Assembly (NCBI RefSeq): GCF_026262505.1
Contig: NC_067207.1
Span: forward strand, 34,192,082-34,256,081
DNA: 64,000 nucleotides
Reading direction: 5' to 3'
Source: Trichomonas vaginalis G3
Taxonomy: Eukaryota > Parabasalia > Trichomonadida > Trichomonadidae
Positions 30,599-38,543 of this stretch are shown here, piece by piece. The translations under genes were made by a program, and so were the position numbers. Under the pieces are notes generated by a model, which saw nothing but the letters and a program-made list of their open reading frames with translations, did not search any database and was not told the DNA's origin. Position 1 is the stretch's first letter. Each line of letters begins with the position of its first letter.

Positions 30599-31378
30599 CT
30601 ACCCTACTTGTTTGAAGTTGTCAAAATACTCTGTTATTTTTTCCTTTAACAATGGCAAATCTTCTTTGAAGGTAAGAATTGTACAACCTTTAATATCATA
30701 GTGTGTTTGAGGTAACGTATCTTGAACTATTTGTTTCACATCTTCATTAGGTGTCATTGAAATCGGTAAGTTTTCGCGATAGAACCAATTTCTGTCAGAT
30801 TTGTAAATCTTAGCAAGGTCGTAAAAGCTTTTGTTGTTTCTTCTGACTAAATGCAACATAACCATATCTTTATCTTCTTCATTTTCCATCTCTTCAGTAT
30901 AAATCATATACTTATAGTTCTTTTCCTTTCCTTTTGGTACCGAACGTGGTATTCTTTTCTGTATGTTTTTGTCTTCTTTCATCATATCTTCTCTCTGCTT
31001 TGTACAAAGTTCGTCAAGTAGCATAAGTATGTAGATTGCATAACGAGGTGAAGCCCACATTGCTATTGAACTAACTAGGAACTTATGAACATATATACCT
31101 TTTAGATGTGATGGTAAGTTTTGTCTGTCTTGGTACATCTTTTTAAGTTCTACATGTTCAAACTCACTGAGGAGTTCATGAGTGCTATTTAATTCAAACC
31201 AGTCTTGTGGTTTCTTAGTATCTGGAGCAAAACATGCTGTCAAAATACTTTGCATTTGGTACATATCGTCTTTGACCGAACGAATGAGACGGAGTTGTTT
31301 GTTAAACTGAACCCACTCATATTCTTCATTTATAGCTTCATGGACTATAACTGTTGTTGTGTTCTCTGTTGTTGACAT
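30599..31378 (-). CDS. KilA-N domain protein (element B)
   Basis: 259 residues from the ATG at 31,378. The N-terminal region (MYQMQSIL, DWFELNSTHELLSEF, then LPSHLKGIYVHKFLVSSIAMWASP, about 40-125) is a KilA-N DNA-binding domain. The rest (HLVRRNNKSFYDLAKIYK, ILTFKEDLPLLKEKI) resembles C-terminal regions of viral KilA-N proteins. Such proteins are sequence-specific DNA binders in large DNA viruses. The N-terminal part is shared with the short element A protein. The shared GTATGTAAAGACAG leader lies before the ATG, and phased heptamer arrays follow upstream (higher coordinates), so self-control through those sites is a reasonable inference. Confidence 0.75.
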   Translation of the reverse strand: MSTTENTTTVIVHEAINEEYEWVQFNKQLRLIRSVKDDMYQMQSILTACFAPDTKKPQDWFELNSTHELLSEFEHVELKKMYQDRQNLPSHLKGIYVHKFLVSSIAMWASPRYAIYILMLLDELCTKQREDMMKEDKNIQKRIPRSVPKGKEKNYKYMIYTEEMENEEDKDMVMLHLVRRNNKSFYDLAKIYKSDRNWFYRENLPISMTPNEDVKQIVQDTLPQTHYDIKGCTILTFKEDLPLLKEKITEYFDNFKQVG

Positions 31379-31491
31379 ATCTGTCTTTACATACAAAATA
31401 AAAAAATAAATAAAAATAAAACTAACTTTATTTTTTCTATCTTAAGGAAATTCATGATTTTTGTTGCTGAATTCAGTAAAAATATATTTTA

Positions 31492-32043
31492 GGGTAGAAG
31501 GTGACATCTCACCCGTTTTCTCACCTGTTTTCTAACCTCTTGAATTTTCATGATTTCATCGTAAATGTTTTGTCAAGACTTCTTCGTAAATGTTTTGTCA
31601 AGACTTCTTCGTAAATGTTTTGTCAAGACTTCATCGTAATGAGCGTAAATCAGACAAAAATAATGTTTAGGTGAAGAGGTGACATCTCACCCGTTTTCTC
31701 ACCTGTTTTCTAACCTCTTGAATTTTCATGATTTCATCGTAAATGTTTTGTCAAGACTTCTTCGTATATGCTTTGTCAAGACTTCTTCGTAAATGTTTTG
31801 TCAAGACTTCTTCGTAATGAGCGTAAATCAGACAAAAATAATGTTTAGGTGAAGAGGTGACATCTCACCCGTTTTCTCACCTCTTTTCTCACCCAAGTTA
31901 TTTTTTAAATTTTGTGAAAACTCAACGGTTTGACACATGCCCTAAAAATTATTTTACTCAGAATTTTGTTGCTGAATTCAGCAAAAAATAATGTTTAGGT
32001 GAAGAGGTGACATCTCACCCGTTTTCTCACCTCTTTTCTCACC
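31492..32043. repeat. Four phased heptamer arrays with iterons between them (element B, left block)
   Basis: Palindromic cores GGTGACATCTCACC lie at 31,500, 31,678, 31,856 and 32,006. Each is followed by further TCTCACC or TCTAACC heptamers at exact 12-bp steps (for example 31,507, 31,519, 31,531). Between the first three, copies of the iteron CGTAAATGTTTTGTCAAGACTTC repeat every 27-29 bp (31,557-31,640; 31,737-31,830). The block sits at the 3' side of the 313-residue gene and the 5' side of the KilA-N gene. Confidence 0.8.
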
Positions 32044-32052
32044 CTAGTTATT

Positions 32053-32994
32053 TTATAAGCGTTTTACATGAATTGTACGATGTATATTTGAAATCCTAAA
32101 CAATTTCGTAGCTTCGATTTCCTCTGTCAGTACATCGAATGTTTTAACAATGCCGAAGGTTTCTTTATATTTCTTCTTGACATCTGAAAGAAGGAAATCG
32201 TCAGCTGTTGGATAGTTTTTGTTTAGAAATGTCAACATGTCCATTTTATCTTCTGCTGGTTTCTCTGCCTCCCTCTTTAAGTCAGCATAGTCGTTTCGCA
32301 TACGTTCTATCTCTTTGACGGAGTAGTTATATTTCCTCATTGCTGCTTTACATTTAGAACATTGCGGATTCATTTTTGCGTTATATTCTGAAACCTTACC
32401 TGCTAAAACAACCAAGGCGTCAATGGTTTTCTTTAACTCAAAAGCTGCTGGTTTTATCTGTTCATTCCATACCTTACCTCTTCTATCTTTATCTCTTATT
32501 TCCCATACACATTTTGCAACTAACGAAACAAAGTTGTCGTAGGTCTTAAATTCTTCAGATTTATATATGTCAGAAACATTCTTATATACCATGTCGCAAT
32601 CTTTGTCCATAACCTTATGGTTGCAATGAAATCCAAGGAATTCATAATTTACCTTTCGTATGAACTTCTTTATTTCTACTGAGTCAGTTGGTTTCACTTC
32701 AATTTCGTCAAATTCGGGAATAGTGAGTTTTTGCTGCTGGATTTCAGGCAATTTGGGTAAATGGTCAATAATATCCTGCATGTCATAAAGATACTGTTCA
32801 TTTGTTTCATCCTGTGCGGTACAGTCTAAATTACTTGTTAACAATTCCTGCTTTATCTTCTGGATTTTTGTTTCGAAAGTATATGAAGAAGGAATGAAGT
32901 TTTTCATCTCTACCAACATAGATGTTGGATTCATGACTAACGAGTTTGGTGCTGTAGTTGTTTGAACTGTTGTTGTGCCGATTGTTGAAATCAT
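32053..32994 (-). CDS. Conserved 313-residue cassette protein (element B)
   Basis: Same length and nearly the same sequence as the element A protein at 6,637-7,578, including CNHK...KDCD and CSKCKAAMRKYNYS. Differences are mostly conservative and concentrated near the C-terminus. The much greater conservation than for polymerase, integrase or ATPase shows that this gene moved between the two families recently as part of the cassette. Function unknown; possible zinc-binding DNA-associated protein. The leader GTATAAAAGAC precedes the ATG. Confidence 0.65.
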   Translation of the reverse strand: MISTIGTTTVQTTTAPNSLVMNPTSMLVEMKNFIPSSYTFETKIQKIKQELLTSNLDCTAQDETNEQYLYDMQDIIDHLPKLPEIQQQKLTIPEFDEIEVKPTDSVEIKKFIRKVNYEFLGFHCNHKVMDKDCDMVYKNVSDIYKSEEFKTYDNFVSLVAKCVWEIRDKDRRGKVWNEQIKPAAFELKKTIDALVVLAGKVSEYNAKMNPQCSKCKAAMRKYNYSVKEIERMRNDYADLKREAEKPAEDKMDMLTFLNKNYPTADDFLLSDVKKKYKETFGIVKTFDVLTEEIEATKLFRISNIHRTIHVKRL

Positions 32995-33072
32995 GTCTTT
33001 TATACAAAATAAAAAAATAAATAAAATAAAAAATAAAACTAACTTTATTTTTTATTTCGGGAAAATTCATGA

Positions 33073-33361
33073 GGTGAGAAAAGAGGTGAGAAAACAGGTG
33101 AGATGTCACCTCTTCACCTAAACATTATTTTTGGGTCATTTACGCTCATTACGATGAAGTTTCGACAAAACATAAACGATGAAGTTTCGACAAAACATAT
33201 ACGATGAAGAAGTCTTGACAAAACATTTACGATGAAGAAGTCTTGACAAAACATTTACGATGAAGAAGTTTCGACAAAACATTTACGATGAAATTCATGA
33301 AAATTCATGAGGTGAGAAAAGAGGTGAGAAAACGGGTGAGATGTCACCTCTTCACCTAAAC
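33073..33361. repeat. Right-hand phased heptamer arrays and inverted iterons (element B)
   Basis: Heptamers GGTGAGA start at 33,073 and 33,085, with palindrome GGTGAGATGTCACC at 33,097-33,110; the set repeats at 33,311, 33,323 and 33,335-33,348. All spacings are 12 bp. Between them (about 33,150-33,290) are five iteron copies of the form ACGATGAAG(AAG)T(C/T)TTGACAAAACAT. The orientation is opposite to the block at 31,492-32,043. Confidence 0.8.
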
Positions 33362-33367
33362 ATTATT

Positions 33368-33507
33368 TTTACTGAATTTAGCAACAAAATGAACGAGGTC
33401 AGGATGTATGTAAATACCTTTGAATTCATTCATAACACCCTTTGTAAGCTCATAAAATGCTTGTTTTGAGGTCGAGCCACTTTTGGCTCCACCGTATTCT
33501 TTCAACC
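33368..33507 (-). pseudogene. KilA-N remnant (element B)
   Basis: Almost the same DNA as element A 7,715-7,855, encoding the end of a KilA-N domain (KGIYIHPDLVHFV-type). It is a fragment only. It has no start of its own and lies directly before the HNH gene's stop. Confidence 0.5.
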
Positions 33508-33540
33508 TGAAGCATTTAATATATGTAAAAATATATTGTT

Positions 33541-34125
33541 TTAAAATGGTATGCCATATAGCTTCTTGAATTTGTTAAGAAGTATTCGAACGTATTTTCC
33601 ATCTGTATCTATAGTGTTTACATAAGCATAGCCCGCCTTAGTAAAATATACTTGTAATTTCCTATAGTTTACGCCGGTATAAAAGTAGAAAGAGTCTTGT
33701 TCTTCGCTATAGTAGTAAAACTCAAACGTATGCTTGCCATAGTCTGTAATTTCAATTGTTTCATCTTCTAGTTCGTCGACAAATTCGAATATAATATCTC
33801 TAAATCTACCCTTGTTCTTATTGTTTTCAGAATAAGTGACCCAACGTAAGTTTTCAAGTCTATTGTCGTTTCTTATATGGTTTATATGGTCTACAAAAGG
33901 TAAATTGTTAGGGTTCGGTATAAAATGAGTTGCAATGACAACATGTTTAAGATAGTGTTTTCCACCCATCTTCATATCAGCATATCCGTCATTTCGCTCC
34001 CATTCGCTTAAAACTCTTTTTGTCTTTTTGTTTCTGACTTCAAATGACTCACAACAGTGAATTTCATATTTCTCATCTAACAAACAAGTTTCCCAACGGT
34101 CTTCTCCAACAAACTCAGCGTACAT
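33541..34125 (-). CDS. HNH homing-type endonuclease (element B)
   Basis: This is a 194-residue protein. The central part (about residues 60-105) reads HVVIATHFIPNP, FVDHINHIRNDNRLENLRWVT and SENNKNK, the classic HNH pattern of NUMOD4-type homing endonucleases (His, Asn, His order with DHINxxxxDNRxxNLR). The N-terminal region (WETCLLDEKYEI, VLSEWERNDGY) fits a NUMOD4-like DNA-binding part; the C-terminal part is unknown. The gene sits between the KilA-N cassette and the polymerase as a free-standing nuclease. It may help spread the neighbouring cassette by homing, which is inference. Confidence 0.75.
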   Translation of the reverse strand: MYAEFVGEDRWETCLLDEKYEIHCCESFEVRNKKTKRVLSEWERNDGYADMKMGGKHYLKHVVIATHFIPNPNNLPFVDHINHIRNDNRLENLRWVTYSENNKNKGRFRDIIFEFVDELEDETIEITDYGKHTFEFYYYSEEQDSFYFYTGVNYRKLQVYFTKAGYAYVNTIDTDGKYVRILLNKFKKLYGIPF

Positions 34126-34204
34126 TTCAAATAAAATAAAAAAAATATATTGTTTTAAAAATAAATTGTTTTACTTCATGCAATGTTTTACTTCATGCAA
34201 TGTT

Positions 34205-36358
34205 TTATTTCATGCAATGTTTTATTTCTGTGCCGTCTTCAAGTATGCCCCAGTACTTACGCTTGGAGAGGACATGAACTTCAGAAAATACCTTATCTAG
34301 CTTAAAACAGCCCATCTTTTCACCGACCATTCCCATTTCAATGAGTTTGTTGTATCCTTCTTCGTTCGTCATGAGTGCGTCAATGTTCTCATAGTAAACC
34401 TTCACTTTGGATTTGACTTCGGAGAAGAATTTGTTGTAGTTGTCAAGGACTGCCTTTGCGAACTGAGGGTAGGACCAATGTTCGACAATAGGTTTTAATG
34501 TGGTTACTGAGCCACATTGACCTTCGGTGAACTCGTATTTCAAAACAAAGGGGGAGAACCTTTCAACAAAGTTGTCGACCTTCTCATAGTGTTTACTCTT
34601 CATCTCTTGAGGTTTCTTAATGGAATATCCCCATGTCGAATTCATAAGCAATTTGAGTGTCATTGCAAGTTTGGGGTTTGAAGCTTTCCTAATATCATAC
34701 AGTTGTTGTATGACTTTTCCAACTGTATAGTTCCTTCCCGGGAACTCACCATCTTCGTTTGGAATTCCAGTTGGAATATATTGGACAAACCTCATGTATG
34801 CAGCGTTAAGGTCGACATAGTATATCTTTTCATCTGAGTCGAACTTGTCGCAACCAATTGGTCCAGTTTGTGGAAATTCAAGTGAGTCTCTTATCTTCTG
34901 AGAAACTTCTCCTGTTATCTCATAAACATCGTCGAAGCAACCTGTTTCATATAAAACCTTCTGACCTAACTCAGAAGCTCTCCAATACAATTTGACGTCA
35001 ATTGGATGTCTCAATGGAAGTTTGTTTATAGCATCTTGAAGTTCTTGCAACCTCATTGGAAGTTCTTCTGGTTCAGGTTGGTATCCGAACAATCCAACTC
35101 CTTTTGGAATTGTGTACTTCTTTTGTACTAGAACTTTGTCTGGAACAACTTTTGGTCTTGCTAACAGTGAAAAGTTTGTTTCGTCTTTTGGTACAAAAGT
35201 TTCTGTCAGCTTGTCATCTGGAATTGGTTCCAACAAACCTTTCTCGAAAAGAATGTTTACAGCTCTGACAATGTTGCACTTGCCTTTTCCGAACAATGGG
35301 TTTGTAAGACTTTCGTTCAACATGAAGTGGTTGTGGACAATTACAATCTTCAACCATGGTAAATTGAACTCAACAACATAGTCGTCATGTGAAGAACCTT
35401 TAGCTGTAGGTATGTTGACTCGGATATTGACATTTGCCAACGGTGCAATTTTTGCCAATTGACCTCTGAGAATGTACCTTGTCTTCACACATGACTCAAG
35501 ATACTTCATCTTCTCTTCTGTAACAAGACCAGAGTTCCTGAGACATGTAAGAATACAAGGTTCATTGACAATTGTTTCAATTGAATTGTAAATTCCATAC
35601 CTTGTCAAGTCAATGTCAGACTTATTTATGAACGGGAAGTATCCAGCATGTTGTCTGACTGCTTGAGGGTTAGGTTCATACCATTCGAACTTGACACTTG
35701 CAATTCCTTCAATTGCATTCAAAATGTCTGAGTCGGAGTCAAACATTTGTTCTCTCTTTGTAGTCTTGAAAGCGTCAAGAAGTTTTGCAGCTGTTTGTTC
35801 ATTGCCATTTGCATAGTAAATGTGACCATCCAAATCTGTTATGGTCAATCTGAGATTGTATCCTTTCTTATTTCCGTCTTGTATGGCAGCAAGTACACCC
35901 ATGAAGCCTTCTTTGTTCTTTCCTTCGTCAAAGTTTACTGTAAAGGTTCGACCAGATGTAATTTGACTTCTAACTTCACGATACTTTTCATATGCATATC
36001 TTGTTCTTTCCATGGGAGCATGACCATCCTCTGCACTACCTTTTTTCCTTCTCAAAGGATGCAATTGTTCGTCATGTTTCCAGTAGAATCTGGCAAAGCC
36101 GTCGTGTCCTTCAACTTGAGGTTCACTAACATCGAAAGGCATGTCCATAAGACGTTCTTCTTCTAACCTCTCTAGTCTGTTTGGATAATTTGCACGTGCT
36201 GTTTCCAAATCCATTTCGTAGCGAAGACCAGCCAGTTTGTCATAGACTTTTATGGGTCTTCCCTTCCTATATTTAAAATTCTTCGAAACTCTCCAACCAT
36301 ATCTTTGCAACTCTGCTTTTATTCTAGCAGACCTTCTGTCCATTCTATATGGGGGCAT
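34205..36358 (-). CDS. Divergent B-family DNA polymerase (element B)
   Basis: 717 residues from the ATG at 36,358. Polymerase motif A is KIYYVDLNAAYMRF (about 514), motif B LKLLMNSTWGYS (about 575) and motif C VKVYYENIDALM (about 659), in the order usual for protein-primed B-family enzymes. Motif C is NIDA rather than DTDS. The N-terminal half has a basic start (RMDRRSARIKAEL), and no clear exonuclease motif is seen. It is much shorter than the element A polymerase. Expected role: replication of the element from its ends. The TTTTTATAAAAATG leader is of the shared element type. Confidence 0.7.
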   Translation of the reverse strand: MPPYRMDRRSARIKAELQRYGWRVSKNFKYRKGRPIKVYDKLAGLRYEMDLETARANYPNRLERLEEERLMDMPFDVSEPQVEGHDGFARFYWKHDEQLHPLRRKKGSAEDGHAPMERTRYAYEKYREVRSQITSGRTFTVNFDEGKNKEGFMGVLAAIQDGNKKGYNLRLTITDLDGHIYYANGNEQTAAKLLDAFKTTKREQMFDSDSDILNAIEGIASVKFEWYEPNPQAVRQHAGYFPFINKSDIDLTRYGIYNSIETIVNEPCILTCLRNSGLVTEEKMKYLESCVKTRYILRGQLAKIAPLANVNIRVNIPTAKGSSHDDYVVEFNLPWLKIVIVHNHFMLNESLTNPLFGKGKCNIVRAVNILFEKGLLEPIPDDKLTETFVPKDETNFSLLARPKVVPDKVLVQKKYTIPKGVGLFGYQPEPEELPMRLQELQDAINKLPLRHPIDVKLYWRASELGQKVLYETGCFDDVYEITGEVSQKIRDSLEFPQTGPIGCDKFDSDEKIYYVDLNAAYMRFVQYIPTGIPNEDGEFPGRNYTVGKVIQQLYDIRKASNPKLAMTLKLLMNSTWGYSIKKPQEMKSKHYEKVDNFVERFSPFVLKYEFTEGQCGSVTTLKPIVEHWSYPQFAKAVLDNYNKFFSEVKSKVKVYYENIDALMTNEEGYNKLIEMGMVGEKMGCFKLDKVFSEVHVLSKRKYWGILEDGTEIKHCMK

Positions 36359-36441
36359 TTTTATAAAAATAAAAAAATGTTTTTTTCTTTACTTAACATA
36401 ACCGCCTGCTGCCATAAGTCTTTGACGCCAACCCATACCAG

Positions 36442-36975
36442 CTAATGAAGGTTGACTTGGTTTAGTTTCCAAACTAAACTTTGGTTTTGGTTTATCTTCA
36501 GTTTTTTGGTTTTTCTTCTTCTATCGGTTTTTTCGTCACTTTTCGGTTCCTCTGACTTTACTTCACTTGCAGGAACAGTTGTGTCGTCAACATCTTCATA
36601 AATATCATATGCCATTTGTTTTTGTTTTCCTTTCAACTTTTTGTGTTTGTTGTAAAGTTTAGAATATTTCGACTCTAAGTCAATGAGATGTTCTATAATG
36701 AACTGTTGGTCAGTGAAGTAAACTTTTCCATCTGTTGTCTCGAAAGCTCCTTCAGACTTCAATATTTTATTTGTGAGAGTCTGTTTCTTTTTTGAGATAC
36801 TAGCCGTTCCATTTCTATGAAAAGTGACTTTATAGTTAGGGTTTGCATTTCCAGACCTGGCACTTTCTATTATTGAATTTTTCTCTTCATCTGTAAGTTC
36901 TTTGACAGGTTTTGACAATGGTTTGAACTTTTTGTTTTGTGGTGTCAAATCTACCGTTTCAACTTCTTCGGTCAT
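36442..36975 (-). CDS. Unknown charged protein, 177 residues (element B)
   Basis: Lys/Glu-rich protein with a central block TDGKVYFTDQQFIIEHLIDLESKY and a basic tail (DRRRKTKKLK). Probably helical and partly disordered. It is followed downstream by the polymerase on the same strand. No family recognised; a nucleic-acid-associated role would suit the charge pattern but is not shown. Confidence 0.45.
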   Translation of the reverse strand: MTEEVETVDLTPQNKKFKPLSKPVKELTDEEKNSIIESARSGNANPNYKVTFHRNGTASISKKKQTLTNKILKSEGAFETTDGKVYFTDQQFIIEHLIDLESKYSKLYNKHKKLKGKQKQMAYDIYEDVDDTTVPASEVKSEEPKSDEKTDRRRKTKKLKINQNQSLVWKLNQVNLH

Positions 36976-37031
36976 TTCATCTCAGTAAAAAATTTTAGTT
37001 TGGTTTGTTTTCAACTGGTTGTTGTTGTTTT

Positions 37032-37148
37032 TTAAGTCGGTCTAAAAACTTCCTGAGGTATAGGAAGAACTTGACAAACACGTGGTGTAACTGCTGGAAG
37101 CCGACAAATCCATCTTGAACCCATTTGTCTCAATGCTGTATTGTTCAT
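37032..37148 (-). CDS. Small 38-residue protein (element B, tentative)
   Basis: A short frame from the ATG at 37,148, just after a TCATCTCAGTAAAAAATTTTA block that also precedes the gene starting at 36,975. This shared leader is the main support. The peptide is Arg/Pro-rich (VTPRVCQVLPIPQEVF). Confidence 0.3.
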   Translation of the reverse strand: MNNTALRQMGSRWICRLPAVTPRVCQVLPIPQEVFRPT

Positions 37149-37167
37149 TTCATCTCAGTAAAAAATT

Positions 37168-37575
37168 TTACATTCCCCAAGTTTGAGGTGGTTGCGGTTG
37201 GTTATTGTTTACCCACTGTTGTGCATGGTTATATCCTCTGTTAAAGAATCTTTCACCTTGGTCCATATAGTGTCCTGCTTGGTTATAGTAGTCATTTGCT
37301 TTGTTATAATAGTTTCCTGCTTGTCTTCCTACATTGTCCATCCATCCTTGAACTTTTCCTCTTGTTTCAGGATTTGGAATAAGATTTGTTGCATCTCGTG
37401 CTACATCCCAACCTTTCTGTACAGTTTGTATAATAGGTTGTGCTTTCTCTTTAAGTATACCTAATGTACTCAAAATCTTCCTTCCAATTCCAAATGCACC
37501 TCTGGCTATTGTTCCCACTGCGGGCAAAAAATCTGGATGCAACTCCTGCTAATGCGCCAAATAAACCCATTTCTT
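37168..37575 (-). pseudogene. Small amphipathic, Gly/Ala- and Gln/Pro-rich protein (element B)
   Basis: An N-terminal amphipathic helix region (GTIARGAFGIGRKILSTLGIL) is followed by Tyr/Asn/Gln-rich repeats (YYNKANDYYNQAGHYMDQGE) and a proline-rich end (QPQPPQTWGM); about one break near the 5' end. Size and make-up recall membrane-active minor virion proteins such as adenovirus pVI, which are also known in Maverick-related viruses; this is inference. A shorter similar protein lies at 41,142-41,385. Confidence 0.4.
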
Positions 37576-37587
37576 ATAGGGTAAAAA

Positions 37588-38543
37588 ATGACGAATCCAA
37601 ACAAGGACCCCTATGTTTCTAAAGCGACAAAGAAAGCACTCATGATAAAAATCTTTAGTTCAACACCAATGCTTGGTTTATGGATATCTTGGAAAACATT
37701 CCGAGGTATAGAGAAGATGGACCACCATACTGGTTAATATTTGTTGGTCAAAACACAAGATACTGTGAAGCCATACCATTATGGTCCAAAAATATTTTAG
37801 ATGTGAAAACTGCTTTGACAATATTCGTTGACAAATACCATCCAACAAAACTGACATCTGACTGTGAAAGTTCTTTCAAATCAGATGATGTAAAAAACTA
37901 TCTGCGTTCAAAAAATGTAAACCAATATTTCATTGTCGACCAAAACCATTCTGCTCTTGGTGTCATTGACGGTTGTATAAAAAATGTTAAGAGACTTAAA
38001 CCAACCACAAGGTGGTGAAGCAAATGAAATGTCATATGACGACAAATATAGACACTTCTCCATGGCAAAGATGAGACAAGTTTTAAATATTTACAATAGC
38101 CGTAAACAAAAAGGTTTGGGAAACCACTCCCCGAGAAATGAAAAACAACCCTGACTTAGAGAAAGACTATATATTTAATAATTTAGTCAAAAGAGACAAA
38201 CAAGAAAGATGCCGGGCTTCAAACTTCAGAAAGGTGACAAAGTAAAAATAGAAATACCTAGACGCGACCCATATGAAAATACTATTGACTATGACAACAA
38301 TAGGAACCCGACAGGTACTCACATTCGTGTTCGTAAAAATAGAAGAAAGTATACAAGAGAATATTATGAAGTTTTAGCAAACATGGCAAAATGTACACAC
38401 TGCAAGCAGAAGATAAAACTACTATTGTCAGACCTCGTTTCAAACTTGTCAAAGTTCAAGGTGGTATACTTTCAAAGACAGTTCCTAACAAATATAAGAC
38501 AACTGCTGACGAATATGCTAAAGAAGTTGAAAATGACGACTAA
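37588..38543 (+). pseudogene. Retroviral-type integrase, broken (element B)
   Basis: Pieces of an integrase on the plus strand with about three breaks. Recognisable parts are MDILENIPRY with YWLIFVGQNTRYCEAIPL (first core strands), KLTSDCESSFKSDDV, ALGVIDGCIKNVKRL, and a C-terminal FKLQKGDKVKIEIPRRDP. The arrangement matches the element A integrase at 9,494-11,035, including an Asp at the third acidic position. It is one of few plus-strand genes in this arm. Confidence 0.7.
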
